Shown here piece after piece: positions 1 through 18,739 of a stretch of 64,000 nucleotides of DNA. How positions within the stretch are numbered: the stretch's first letter is position 1; each line of letters opens with the position of its first letter. The DNA comes from Brachionus manjavacas (lineage: Eukaryota > Rotifera > Eurotatoria > Ploima > Brachionidae), in contig JAHQIY010000001.1 of the NCBI GenBank assembly GCA_019054805.1, positions 8,260,501 through 8,324,500 of the forward strand, given 5' to 3'. The notes beneath the pieces are model-generated. The model did not search any database, had not been told where the DNA came from, and was given only the letters and a program-made list of their open reading frames with translations. A program made the position numbers and the translations under genes.

Positions 1-3000
1 AAATATGAACGACTGGGCCAAATCCGAGTCTTGCTTTGCCGGTAAGGTCAAATTAAAAATACAATCGAAAAAACTCTCGGTTTTTACCAATTCTTGGTAA
101 AACGACCTTTCAGATTGATCTTTGCTTTCCAGAAATTTTTCTACATTGAAATATTTGTTAATGTCACGATCGATCGCTTCCAAATCGTTTGGAATATTTT
201 CTATTTGTACATAATTTTTGAAATCACTTAAAACATAAACCATTGCTTTTAGAAAAACTTCTCAAATTAATAACTCAAAATCGGCCATTTTTTTCTTATA
301 ATTTGTCTCGTAATTTTCAAAATTTTTATTCAAATTATTTAGCTGAAGAAATTCATTTAATTCAGAAAAAATTTGACTTAATTTATTTTTGAGAAAAAAA
401 TATATTTTTTCAGGCAGAATGCTTAAACTTAGTGGAATTGTTTCAGCAGTCCAAAAAATACCATTAGTGTCCAAATCAACACAGAAAAATTTTCTAGGTG
501 GGTCAAATAAGTCAAAAAAACTTGTTTCGACTCCAGCCACTAAAGGTGCTTTGATTTCATTTCCAAGACTTAAGGGACAGTTTGAAAAATAGGGCTTTTT
601 CAGCATGAACGGAAATATCATACTTGAAATTGCCTCGATCACACTAGTTAGAATGCTTGTGCGAATAGAATGAATTAACAAATTTCGCCCAAGTAAAGCA
701 AATAAAAACATTTTGATTGTATTTTCTACATTTAGTATATGAACTAATGATACAAACGATGCTCCTGATTGTGGAAGCACTGATTCAGATGGTAAGTTAA
801 TGGATAAGTTATCTTTTTCCAACTCGGTTAAATAAACCAAAATGTGAGGCATTTTTAGGGTAGGAAAAGGAACCTCAAATATGAGATAGTATAGATATGT
901 CTCAATTGAAGCTATTAATGTTCGGCATGATTCAAAATTAATTTTAAATGAAAATTTTTCAAATAGAAACAAAAGAAAAGATTTGTATGTGCCGAATAAA
1001 TTAAATCGGGATAAAATAACCAAAGACTTGTTTGAGTGCAGACTGTTTTTTTGATCTTGCTTTATGTATTGTAAAATTTGACTCTGATCACTGTTAAGCC
1101 AATTCTCGTCAAAGTCTTCATAAAATGTAACCACCGAACCATAAACTTTTTCAAAATTTTTCTTTACATTCGAGTTGAAGACAAAAGTACTGAAAGAAGG
1201 CTTTAAATTAGTTGAAAGTGTATTTTGTTCATTTAATTTTGGCCATGATTCAACTGTGGCACTCATTGGCATACTGAAGTCGGCAATTTTATCGGGAAAT
1301 GAAAAATCTAAATGATCCTTTTTGGGATATTTGTACAAAACATTTGGGTTGTATTTTATTTGAGGAGCTTTAATAAATGACTTTCTGAGGCATAAAGCGA
1401 GGCTTGGTACCAAACAATCAGCATTAATCATGTTTTTTCGCGACTCATTGAATCTATGTGGAGCTTCTTCTCCCTTAAATAAATTTTTTGTAAATTCTCT
1501 TCGCTAGCATACTTGTGGTTTATAAATTTAAATAATGTTATCAAAAGCATTATTTTTATGATCTCGAGTTAATTTCAAATTTTTTAAGAAAATAATCATT
1601 TTTTTATCACTTAAGAATTTTTTTAAATTTATAAAAATTTTTTAAAATCTATCTGTTAAATATTATCAATATGAATAAAAGTTACTTGTTTGATTTTAGT
1701 TCAAAAATGAATAAAAAATTTTAAACAAACTTTTTATGAATTTAATTCTAGAAAACATTAAATTTTTTTAGTGTAGGCAATCGACTTCAATCGATTTATC
1801 CCCGTTTACGTTATTTACATTTGAATTTTACTTGTTTTTATCCTAACTTTTTTCTTTGATCATTAAAATTATTACAAAAAAAAACAGAATCATAATTAGT
1901 CTATTTTCGGGCATTAAAAATTTAAAATTTTAAGAAAATTTGAATTCCAAATTTGATCAAAAAATTTTGAATACTCAATTTATAGATTAGATTTTTTTTC
2001 TAAAATTTTAAAATGTAGCTTTGAAAATTTTGAAAAATTCAACTTCAAATTCTGCAATAAATATTAATTAAGAAAAAAAATAATTTGTCTCTTTTCTACC
2101 CTCGTGGATAATAGGGGATGCGCTTATTTTCTTTTCTAGAACTTTTTTGAGCAAGAGCTCTGATCTACGGCTTAGAAGTTACTGCATCGAGTTGATCTTC
2201 TACACCGCAATTATTAGCCAGTCGAAACCGATCCTTTTTTTATTACGAAAGGGTTTTAAACATGCTTCCTGGACTGCAGAGACATTTAAAAGATTCTACT
2301 TCCTCAGCCGACTGACATACAAACTATTCGGCTATAAACGGTCTTTTTCATGAAAATTAATTAAAAATTTTTTGATTAAATTTGAAATTTGATTAATTAA
2401 TAGAAAATTAATTTAATATAATCCTAAATTTTATTATATATTCTAATATCGAACACCAAATCATAAACTTTAGTATCAGGCATATTAATTTTTTATATTT
2501 TGAAATTTAAACTCAGAAAATAAATTTTAGGTAACAAAGTAACCAAGAATTATCAAGAAATTTACCAGCTTTAATTTAATAATAATCATTGAGTTTTATG
2601 AAGCTTGACGGAGGTTATTAGACTCGAATTTATGTATCTGACTTAAGTTTATGATTTGGAGCTCAAAAAAAAAATTTAAATTAATAATATACAAATTTTA
2701 AATACGTGTTTCTTATCGATGATACAAACATCAACCATAGCTAAAGATTTACAAGCAACATTTCTTGAGCGTTTATAAATAATGAGTGCACTTTTTTTTG
2801 AAATTTGAAAATTGGCTGAATTATTTCCAATGGTTTTTTCGATAATTGTACATCCACTTGTGACTTTTTCATGTCCTTCAAAATAAAAACTGATACTTTC
2901 AATGGGAGGTTTATCATGTCCACGTTTGATAAGAAGATACATTTCATTTTGTTCACTGCCTAAATTGGCTGAATAGCCAGATGGTGTTCTAAATAAACAT

Positions 3001-3203
3001 TCGTATTCGATTGGTATGACTTCGTTTAAAGTTCGGTTGACTAGAGCTACATCCACAATTGGACTTTTTTGCTCATTATTATTTTTTAAGAAAATATTTC
3101 TTTGTTTTTGATCAATAATTTGATTTGAATCGATATGACACTCATCTGTAAATTTTAGAGGTAGACCAATTACTGCAAAATAATCGAATATTCTTTCACT
3201 CAT
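1..3203 (-). CDS. DENND4: DENND4/Crag-family Rab guanine-nucleotide exchange factor, 5' part, with in-frame TGA
   Basis: Runs off the left edge. Exons 3203..2706 and 1473..1; intron 2705..1474 (GT-AG, phase 0). Exon 1 encodes the N-terminal DENND4 region with its MABP-like repeats (DYFAVIGL near the start, then RGHDKPPIESI). Exon 2 continues with GEEAPHRF, then the uDENN part (FSMPMSATVESW, KVYGSVVTFYEDF) and the cDENN core (FPTLKMPHILVYL, LPQSGASFVSLV, LIHSIRTSILTSV, FFDLFDPPRKFFCVDLDTN). Family members activate Rab10-type GTPases on secretory membranes. Odd: codon 570 of the joined frame is TGA (264-262), between FELLI and EVFLKAMVYVL. The frame stays open for the 87 codons to the window edge and still looks like DENND4 (SFYQELVKTESFFDCIF). 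No GT-AG intron can remove the TGA without breaking the frame. It may be readthrough, a sequence error or a disabled copy. Family call secure. Confidence 0.88.
2087..2350 (-). mobile_element. tRNA-derived SINE, diverged copy in the DENND4 intron
   Basis: On the minus strand this copy shares a long body with 30461-30775: both contain TAATAATTGCGGTGTAGA, GATCAACTCGATG, a TTGCTCAAAAA block and a tail near TTATCCAC..GGGTAGAA. The 5' head has an A-box-like TAGCCGAATAG at 2335-2325; its B box is eroded. It lies in the 1.2-kb DENND4 intron, in the same orientation as the gene. Its plus strand gives a spurious 68-codon ORF. Confidence 0.65.
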
Positions 3204-9692
<6,489 letters not shown>

Positions 9693-10044
9693 TACTTAAT
9701 GTGTGTTCGTTTTCCGAGTCTATTATTTATAAAATTTTGCATATGATCGATACGATAAAATTTTAAAATTTATTTAATTTTGTTTTTTTATAAATTTTGG
9801 ACATTTTAGCAATAAAAATATAAATTTATTTAGTATTTGTTAAGTAAATCTTGTCAGGGCTAGCTGCTGTAAATCTAAAAATTTATTGACAATTTTTAAT
9901 GTAGACATCAGGCCACATAATCATTATTACAAGAAATTGTCAACTCAACAAGGCTTGACTAATGTGAAAGAATTTTTCACTTGAAATTAAAAGCTTTATC
10001 ATTCAAAAATTGACCTTTTTTGCACATTTTAATAAAATAGAGTA
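9693..10044. other. SEC23 3' flank
   Basis: Probable 3' UTR and intergenic sequence. A possible poly(A) signal AATAAA lies near 9812. Nothing else recognised. Confidence 0.4.
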
Positions 10045-10413
10045 TTATGTGTAAAGTATAACTATTAAAAATGTAAAAAAATAAATTTTATCATGCATAT
10101 TTTTATTTTTAACTAAATCTTTATATTTTGAAAAAATAATATAAAATAAAGTTTTTGAACGACGTATAATATCGAATGTAGCGTGGACATTCATGGCAAG
10201 ATCTAAAATAACCTTTAGATTCATATTGTTCTGGCAATAGCCAATTTTGTTCTCAAGTTGTATTAAAATTTTTGCTCTTCCAATTTTTTTGGTTTTAATT
10301 TTCCTCCAAAATTTTCGATTGACCATACTTTTGGTATATTTTTTGCACTCATTTTTAAACAGAAAACCATACTTATTATTAATTCTTCGTGATGAAATTT
10401 CAATCCATAGCAT
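10045..10413 (-). pseudogene. Possible decayed FLYWCH-type zinc-finger ORF
   Basis: An open 122-codon minus-strand frame. Its centre (FWRKIKTKKIGRAKI, then ENKIGYCQNN and NVHATFD) resembles the FLYWCH pattern of a YWRC block, a second Cys, G-R-A-K and a C-terminal H-x-H, but most metal-binding Cys/His are missing. FLYWCH domains occur in MULE-type transposases and in host proteins derived from them. The ORF lies beside a large foldback transposon. I read it as a degenerate transposon-related ORF; it could also be chance in AT-rich DNA. Confidence 0.3.
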
Positions 10414-10865
10414 TTATTTTACAAGTTATCTTTGCTTAATAAAATTAAAAATAAAGTTAAATAAGAAAAAAGAAAAGTGTTAAATAATGAGAAAATAAAA
10501 TTTAAAACGTTAAGTTGAAATAGCTAGAGGTTATACATGTCTAAATATTTGATAGTTCAGGAAAAAAAGAAAAAATTGTTTTTGAAGATTAATGGATTTT
10601 ACACTTTTCTTCTTTTTTAATTTTAGATTGAATTTTTTTGAATGAACAAGCGTGTAAAGTTAAATTCAGATAATTAAGAATAAATGAGATGAATTAACTT
10701 TTAGTAAAAATTTGTGATTTGCACCAGGTGTTGTTTTTTGATGGATTTAGGTTTTAAATATAACCTCACCACTGTATTTTAACATTATTAAATTATCAAA
10801 ACATAGAATCTTATTAAAAAAGGACCTATTTTTTTTAATTAGTTCTATCCACAGCTTATTTGAGA

Positions 10866-12384
10866 GGGTCCTACTAAAATACTGACCCCAAATTTTTTAA
10901 AATTTTCTGACCCCCATTTATTTAGCAAAGCAAAAATATTTTTAAAAGTTTTAATTTATCATTTAGTTTGAATTTTTCTCTATTTTTTGAAAATTAAACT
11001 AGTTTGTCTCCAATTTTTTTTTTTTTTGTGAAAATCGAATATTTTTATACTTTTAAAAACCTGACCCCCTACTGACCCCCAATTTTTTACGACTGACCCC
11101 CAACTGACCCCCATTTTTCTTGAAGAGAATTTAACAAGCTTTCTAAAAATGTGACTAGTTTTTCTCCAGGATGTATAGTTTTTGAGATATTTTGATTATA
11201 ATAAAAGACCTTAGTTATTCTGAAATCGGATATTAAAATTTTTAATACGATATACCATTAGATCAAGAATTTTCTAAGCTTTTTGATTTTTATGCTTATT
11301 TTTCTTAAATTCAATTTTCAAATCATTCTTCCTTTTTGGCTCAAAATAATTAAGTTCCTCGATCAATTCATTAACTTTAAAAGTAAATTCATCTTCGCTT
11401 TTGCTAGAAATTAAGGCATCATCCCGATTTTCTTTTTTTCCAAATATCTTATTACATAATATGTCTTTTTCAAAATTTTTAAAAATTATTCCACCACCAA
11501 AAGATCAAATTAAAATAAAAAGAAATGTAACTTGCCTTTACGAAAATCAGAAAAAAGAGGCAAAAGATTGCAATAGAAAAAATAAAAAATTTCGCCTCAT
11601 TTAAGTTTATATTTTTATTTTTACATGGTTAAAAATTTAAGACAAAGACTTTATTTTTTATTAAATTAATTGTTATTAAAATTAATTGTAACTTTTATTA
11701 AACAATTATAAAAACTAAATTAATAAAACAAAAAATATCAAATATTACAATTATAAATTGAATTTTTCTCAATTATTATGAAATCTTTTGAAATTCTCGA
11801 AAACTATACTAACTTTTTCAGAAAGCTCGTTAAATTCTCTACAAGAAAAATGGGGGTCAGTTGGGGGTCAGTCGTAAAAAATTGGGGGTCAGGTTTCTTT
11901 AAAAGGAGATTATAGTTTTTTCGCTAAAAACAAAATTGAATTTAAGAAAAATAAGCATAAAAATCAAAAAGCTTAGAAAATTCTTGATCTAATGGTATAT
12001 CGTATTAAAAATTTTAATATCCGATTTCAGAATAACTAAGGTCTTTTATTATAATCAAAATATCTCAAAAACTATACATCCTGGAGAAAAACTAGTCACA
12101 TTTTTAGAAAGCTTGTTAAATTCTCTTCAAGAAAAATGGGGGTCAGTTGGGGGTCAGTCGTAAAAAATTGGGGGTCAGTAGGGGGTCAGGTTTTTAAAAG
12201 TATAAAAATATTCGATTTTCACAAAAAAAAAAAAAATTGGAGACAAACTAGTTTAATTTTCAAAAAATAGAGAAAAATTCAAACTAAATGATAAATTAAA
12301 ACTTTTAAAAATATTTTTGCTTTGCTAAATAAATGGGGGTCAGAAAATTTTAAAAAATTTGGGGTCAGTATTTTAGAAGGACCC
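10866..12384. mobile_element. Foldback-type MITE, 453-bp inverted repeats, 8-bp target duplication
   Basis: Left arm 10866-11318 is a near-exact reverse complement of right arm 11932-12384 (453 bp each). Termini are GGGTCCTACTAAAATACTG and GGGTCCTTCTAAAATACTG. Flanks carry the direct repeat ATTTGAGA (10858-10865 and 12385-12392), which fixes both ends. Each arm carries clustered CTGACCCCCA repeats. The 613-bp centre contains a third, partial copy of the arm (about 11815-11900). No transposase is encoded; an open stretch at 11401-11604 is not protein-like. Long arms, GGG termini and an 8-bp duplication suggest a MULE/foldback-type element. Relatives: 22639-23691 and 40124-40569. Confidence 0.92.
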
Positions 12385-13177
12385 ATTTGAGAAGTGTAAA
12401 ATTCGAAACAAAATTTAAAATTAAAAAAATTTTTTTATTAGCTTTATTTTCCAATTTAAGTCAAAGTAAGATCGTTTTGATATAAAACAAAAATACGCTC
12501 AAGTAAAATTTAAGCTAAAATTAAAAGATTAATAAAAATTTTGAATATCTTTTTTAACTTTTTATACATAAAATTAAAGAAATACTAAAAAATAATGATT
12601 ATTTTGATAATGAACTGGATCGAAAAAAATTATTTCTGAAATTTTTAAAATAATTGATAAAAAAATTTTAAAATTTTTATAAAAAATCATTTAAAAATAT
12701 ATTATCCTCTTTTTTTAATAAATAAAAACTTCAATAGCTATCATTAACTCAATTTAATCTGTCTTTCTTTTGTGGTCCATTGAACTCTTGACACTCTTAA
12801 CCCCCTAGTTCCTTTTTTTTAGTTCCCACTCTAATTCTACTGCATCCAGAATCAGCATTAAATTACCTTTATCTTTACCTCTATGCCTTTCAATCCTTAG
12901 CTAAATTCCTTAAAAAAAATTTAACGCTACTTTTTATCAAAAGTCTGGGACCACATTTTACTAAGTGAAACAAAGTATTAAGTATCAAGTAAAGAAGTAT
13001 TTGTATTTTTTAATTAAACCATTATTCAAGTTTTTTTTGCAAATTGAAATAAAAGACAAAATTGCAGCCAAAATAGATTTATTTCAATTATTTCAAAAAT
13101 CTAATAACAAGACGCTTTAGATATTCAAGAAAAATAAAAAAAAAGAATAATTTTCGGATTTTTATCGAAGAACAGAG

Positions 13178-13831
13178 ATGTCGACCAGAACTATTAAAGA
13201 TTTGCCAATTTATGGTGAGTCGTCTAACGAATCATCAAAACCAGTTTGGATCGTAGTTGAAAAAACTGAAAAATCTGAGCTAGAAAAATTTGTTTCAAAT
13301 TTTCGTCAGTCAGTTTGTAGCCTAATGGGCCAATTTCAAGAGCAAACAAATTCTAGCATTCAATATTACGAACAATCTCGAGACTCTCTAAAAAATAAAG
13401 TTGACTATGTTCGATCAGAGACAAATATAATACCAAAATTTGCTTTTATTTCGCTTAGTGGCTTCAGTGGTTTATTATTAGGATATAGAAAATCAATTTT
13501 TAGAAAGATTTTCTACTCTAGTTTGCTTGCAACTGGTTCAGCTGTTTTATGTTACCCTAAAGAGACAAAGTCTTTTTACAATAAGGCATATGAAGCGAGC
13601 TCAAAAGAAGCCATGGATTTATATCGAACTTATATTTGGCCAGAAGAAAAGCAAGCGCTGAAAAAAACTGAAGCAACCGAAAAGATGCCCGAAAAGAAAA
13701 TTGACCAGAAAGATAAAGTAGTTAAGCTAGATAATCAAACAATTGAATCAAGCGTACCTAGTAAGACTGTTGTCGGCGATCGAGGACAGTCTAGAGAAGA
13801 GGATGAAGATATGTATACTTCGAGAAAATGA
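13178..13831 (+). CDS. MICOS complex subunit, APOO/APOOL (MIC26/MIC27) family
   Basis: Intronless 217-residue frame starting STRTIKDLPIYG. The core SGFSGLLLGYRKSIFRKIFY followed by SSLLATGSAVLCYPKE is the typical APOO/APOOL membrane segment: a Gly-rich helix, a basic loop, and a second hydrophobic helix ending in CYP. These proteins sit in the mitochondrial inner membrane and help maintain crista junctions. The N-terminal third is predicted soluble with a helical stretch (about 25-80). The C-terminal 70 residues are charged and Lys/Glu-rich with no known motif. There is no clear cleavable presequence. Which of MIC26 or MIC27 it matches cannot be decided by eye. Confidence 0.82.
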   Translation: MSTRTIKDLPIYGESSNESSKPVWIVVEKTEKSELEKFVSNFRQSVCSLMGQFQEQTNSSIQYYEQSRDSLKNKVDYVRSETNIIPKFAFISLSGFSGLLLGYRKSIFRKIFYSSLLATGSAVLCYPKETKSFYNKAYEASSKEAMDLYRTYIWPEEKQALKKTEATEKMPEKKIDQKDKVVKLDNQTIESSVPSKTVVGDRGQSREEDEDMYTSRK

Positions 13832-16358
13832 TTTTATTTAGAAATCCTCCAAAAATTTCGTTGATTTAAGTCCTTAGATTTAAAAATAAATAATTTATAA
13901 TATATTTATTAGTAATTTAGATTTTTGAATTATTTTAATGAGAGACCATTTTAAAAGAAAAAAGATATACTTCTATTTTATATTAATATTCTGATCTGAG
14001 TTAAGAATCTTAATTTTTAAAGTTCAATAGTGGCTCTGACTTGTGATAAAAATTAAGACTTTAAAATTCAACACTTTTTTAAATTAGAAAAAAATTTAAT
14101 TTTTCGAACAAAATTTTTGGTGTTGTAAAACTGATTCTTATCAAAAAAATTTTATATTAATGTCAGTATGATTTTTTATTGATATGAAACAAAAATCTTT
14201 TGATTGTAAATTTAATTATTTGTTATCGTTAAAATTCATACTCCTAAATTTTCGACTAAAATGCACCCGAGTGTAATTCTAAAAAAAGAAATTTTGGTTA
14301 AAACAAACAATTATAACCCAAAAAGTAAAACTTTTTTTCCTCTCTTTAATGGAGGATAGCTTTTTATTTTATCAAGCGTTTAAAAAAAAATTTTTAACAG
14401 ATAAAAATCAGAGCTTACTTTAAAAGCAATTAACCAAATTTTTCAAAATATTTGGATTAAAAGATTTATTTTAGTTAATTTAGATTTAATTTAATTTTGA
14501 AAATTTAGCCTTAGATTTGATTAATTCATAAAATTATTTTCTTTTAAAAGAAATTTAAAAAACTGTATAAAATAAAAATAAAATATAAAATTTATTCATT
14601 ACCTTTAAAAAGCATTCAAGATTTTTCAATTATAAATAAATCATAAATCATTAATAAATAAAAGCGTTTAAAAATTTTTTTAATAATAATTCTTTTCTCT
14701 TGTTTAGATCTTTTTAAGCCGCACACCTTATAATTTTAAAATATTAAAATAGAATAGAAAAATGTCTTTGCCGTTAAGAAAATCAAAGCAGCAATTACAA
14801 AAAAAATATATTTTATTTTAAAAAGCATTAAAATGAATTCAAATTTGGATTGATCGAAAAAAAAAGAAGAAGATTAAAAAAAAACAAAAATTTTTTGCTT
14901 ATCTTGAATCTATGAAAAAAAAGTAAATCAGCTTATTTTTTAATATTTTTATTATCATCAATAATTGTGGTTGTGAAGTTTTTTTCGATTCCCCAATAAT
15001 TGTTTAAACCGGCTTAAACCCTTTATAAACAAATGACAATTTTTATAAAGTTAAAACCGGAATTTCTAAGATTAATTATAGGTGCTCTTATTTTTATTAT
15101 AATTTTTCAAATTTAAAAAGTTAAAATAGGATTGCAATTTTTTTTTATTAAAAAGAAGAGAAAACAATAATAATTTTATGAAAAAATTATATCTTATTTT
15201 TCTCAAAATAAAAGATGATTAAAAAAATCATAAATAAGTTAACAGTTTTTTTAAGCGGTTTATAAACATTGCTTTAGCGCGTTTAAGCAGACTGTTTACT
15301 TAATTCTGAAATGTACTGTATACTTAATTTTGAGCAAATTTACTAAATGCAGTAAAGAAAGTCTTCAAAAAACTCTTTGATTATTAAAAAGTAATCAATT
15401 GTGCAATTACTTTGCAGAGTTTTTGCAGAAATATATTTTCCAATTAAGCAAAATTGCTTAAAATTAAGCATTTTACGGATCTAAATTATTCCTTTTGGTA
15501 AAAAAATTATTCAAGTAGTAGTAGTAGTAGTAGTAGTAGTAATGCACACAAATTATATTAATAAAATCTATTACTGTCAATCTGTAAAATTACTTGACAA
15601 AATAACAAAATAAACAAAATTCCAGAAAAGTATTTTATTCACTTAAAGCAGTCCGAGTCGTTTCTTTTGGACACATTTATGTATTTCTAAAGTACTTTTT
15701 GGCTGTCTAGAGTGCAACCATGAGATGGTCTTTTTGAAAAGCTGAGTTCAAGTTTGGCTTGAATTGCAATGGGAAGATTTTTCAATAAAAAAATTTGATA
15801 AATTTAATTGAATTGTTTTGTTAAATTTTTTTGATTAAAAATTTGGCATTTAACTTTTAGTTAAACATAAAGAATTAGTTTGTTTGATTTTTTTAATTCT
15901 TAAAATGCCTGGTCTAAGTAAAAAGGAAAAATAAATTATTTGTCGAGTCATCATATAATGAAATTTTATTACAATTATTGATTACTTTTGGTCAATGATA
16001 TCTAATAATAATTATTTGTAATACTCAGAAATTTTAAGATAATGCTTAATTTACCTTATTTTCAAATTTTTACATATTTATTTGTTTTTTGTATTTAAGT
16101 GTGATTTTTTTGGATTTTTTTCTTTTAATCTTTCTATTTGTTTTTTTAAATCTATACCTAAATAATTAAATTGAGATTTGAAAAAACGATTTGACTCTTG
16201 TTCTTCAGATTTTAGATGAGATTAAATTTAGAAGGGTTTATTTTATAAACAAAATTTGCATGCAGTTATTTCTTGCAAGCATCGCTTCAATCATAATGAG
16301 TTAAATTCTTTTAAATTTCAATAAAGTTGAAATCTTCTAACTTAAAATATTATCAAGC
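13832..16358. other. Gene-free AT-rich stretch
   Basis: No open frame with protein character. It holds poly(A/T) runs, an A/T-rich patch with TTTAAACCGG-like fragments near 15000-15060, and the AGT microsatellite listed separately. Confidence 0.5.
15514..15540 (+). repeat. (AGT)9 microsatellite
   Basis: Nine uninterrupted AGT units. Confidence 0.95.
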
Positions 16359-17224
16359 ATGGAAAAGGTCGTTATAGATTCAAACAATAATAGCACTATC
16401 TTAAAAATAGATCTGATGCAAACAGAAAAAATAAGAGAAGTGAAAAAAAAAATAAAGAGAGATAATTGTGAATCAAACATGTCTGTTGATCAGGGAAACA
16501 AATTTTCATTCCGATTATGGAACATACGAATGTCTGATCTTGATTCAGAAGAGAAATACCTTCGGCAGAAAACATTCAACTTTAAACTAGAAGCAAAATT
16601 TTTTCGCTTTAGTGGATTCAATTCATTTGGAGAGAGCACTTTAATGTTTTCCAAAAAGAGGGGTCTGGAGATCACCACTAGTGGTAATTTTTTGATAATA
16701 AATGGAACATTTTTTCATTTTAAAACTAGAATCAACAAATCAAATAACAATGGTTATTTCAAGTGAAGATATTTTATATTGTGCTTGTGTTTTTCAAAGT
16801 CCAGTTTTCATGCTTTTCATTAAAATTGGTGATTGTGTTGCCAATATTTTTTATGACAAATTGAAGAACTTAAATTCATTTGACAAAAAATTTAAAGCTA
16901 ATTGTAAATTTTGAATTTTTTTTTTCAAAACTAGAAAAATAAGCTTTAAAAGTGATAAATTTGACCAGAATTGCAGTTTTTCTCAAAGCGTCCGACATCG
17001 AAGTTGGCCTGATCAGTAACAATTTGAAAAGATTCTTTGACTCTATTTCTGATTTAGATGACAAGCCAGTATAATGATTTTTCAAACGAAATTTTTTCAT
17101 CAATTTTTATTTTTAGCGTCGATTGGATTTCTTGAATTTGAAAAAATCAAAAGAGCTGTTGATCAGTGAATTCGAACATGACCAGGATATCTTGAAAGAA
17201 ATCTACGATTTCATAAGCGAATGA
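16359..17224 (+). CDS. Unrecognised four-exon gene, possible PH-like fold
   Basis: Exons 16359..16683, 16730..16903, 16944..17068, 17117..17224; phases agree and give 243 residues. Introns are 46, 40 and 48 nt; the 40-nt one is the least certain. The N-terminus is basic (REVKKKIKRD). The middle alternates strand-like segments (ESTLMFSKKRGLEIT, ITMVISSEDILYCACVF, VFMLFIKIGDCVANIFY, NLTRIAVFL) and ends in an amphipathic helix (LISNNLKRFFDSI). That order, with an acidic-Cys segment, then PVFxxFI and a helix, vaguely recalls the PH-like domain of SENP6/SENP7-type proteins, but I see no catalytic domain. The C-terminus is a charged helix (ISEFEHDQDILKEIYDFISE). No function assigned. Confidence 0.6.
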
Positions 17225-18079
17225 TCTAATGTTTTTTCACATCATTTTTTTCTTAAGTTAGTTATTAATTTTTCTAATTAATTCCAGCAATTTGTTAAAT
17301 TTATCTGTTCAAAAATACCAGAATAAATCGTGAATAAAATATAATTTTTTTTTTCGAAACCATAATTTAACGTTACATTGAGGTAGATATTCAGCAATTA
17401 AAAAATAATTTAATAAAAGTTTTCCATTAAAATTTTTGATTTTGATATTTTAAAAATTAAATACGCTTGCTCTTAAAAATAATTAATAATTTTATTCAAG
17501 AAAATATTTGACGACAAGTAAAGTCTTTTTTCTACTAAGATCAACAGTAATTCTTTGGGTATAAATGGTTGGTCATCTTAAAGCTATATCATTCAATTGG
17601 TAATCAAAAAAATGCTAATAATAAGTAAAATATGTTAAATTTAGCTAATGATTATTTTATTTAAGGAAATATTCCATTAATTCGAATTGTATGAAAAATT
17701 ACCTAAAAATTTACAAAATGAGCATTGTAATATTTTATTAGAATTTTTATGAATTATTAAAGCAAAAAGTGCGCCTCAGACTGCAAAAATATATTTTATC
17801 TAAAAATTATCTTTCCTTATTAATTTGATTTACTTATTTTTCTTGAGTTCGAACAATCAAGGATGACACAGAAGATTAAAATAACAACGAAAATTTAAAA
17901 ACTCAAGGTTAGCCATCTGATACTCAAATCCATTTAGCCTAATTTTTTATAGCTTAGCTATTTTGAAGACAACAAAATAACTATAAATAAATTTCTTATT
18001 TTAATCTAGATACTGTATATAAACATGTTTTAAAAAATTAATATTAAAATTAAGTTAATCCCATTTATCAAATTAATTT

Positions 18080-18365
18080 CTTCAAGACCATTAACTATTT
18101 TGTACATTTGTATCAGATCACCTCTTAGACTCTGTCTTCTAGGCTAATTAAATTGAGTTCGTGAAGACGTAGCTCGTACGGTTTGGTCTTGATCGCCTTG
18201 ACCAACTTGGTTGCTCTTCTTTGTACTTTCTCTAAAACTTTTATATCGGTCTTAGAATGTGGACATCACGTATTTACCGCGTATTCCAAATTTGGCCTCA
18301 CTAGGGCTGTGTACAAAGGCTTTACTGCCTCTTTACCCAAATATCTAAAAGAGTTTTTTGCTTGA
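18080..18365 (-). mobile_element. LINE reverse-transcriptase C-terminal relic
   Basis: Minus-strand translation shows the conserved segment after the RT domain of CR1/Jockey-like LINEs: LYTALVRPNLEYAV, then [14 protein letters not shown], then [14 protein letters not shown] and, after a frameshift, [14 protein letters not shown]. At least one stop (TGA after VNT) and the frameshift show it is dead. The relic at 44748-45101 carries the segment that would follow in such an element. Confidence 0.85.
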
Positions 18366-18739
18366 CTCTATTTGAATTTTTAACATTTTGCTTATAAAAT
18401 AAATAAATAAATTTTGTGATAAAATCAGAAATTAGATTTTTAAAAAATTAACAAGTCAATGATTTAATTAATTTTTTGTTTTTAAAAAAAAAAATTCTCG
18501 TTTATCAGAAATAATTTGCTAAAAGTTTTAGTGTTCAATCGAGATAGAAATGTTCTTTGAAAACACAAACAAATTTAATTTATTTTTATTCCAAAAAAAA
18601 AATTTAAATTGCAACGCAACCTTCATTTTAGAACACTATCTTCAAAAATTTTATTAAATTATTTTTATTTGAAAAAATCGTAATTAATTTTTAAAGTTTA
18701 TCTACAAATATTTTTTTGGAATTTAAAACAAAACATTAC

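Noticed and set aside
241..264. A separate gene starting at ATG 243-241, 18 bp after the end of another (operon with trans-splice acceptor TTTTTCTAAAAG)
   Set aside because: The two reading frames are the same frame, and both sides match consecutive parts of DENND4. One gene with an in-frame TGA explains it better.
2147..2353. 68-codon plus-strand ORF in the DENND4 intron
   Set aside because: It is the antisense of the SINE copy; no protein-like conservation.
11401..11604. 67-codon ORF in the centre of the foldback element
   Set aside because: Composition is A/T-driven, it lacks an ATG start, and it does not resemble a transposase.
15514..15540. CRISPR-like or structured tandem array
   Set aside because: Simple AGT microsatellite without spacers. 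No CRISPR arrays were seen, as expected for animal DNA.
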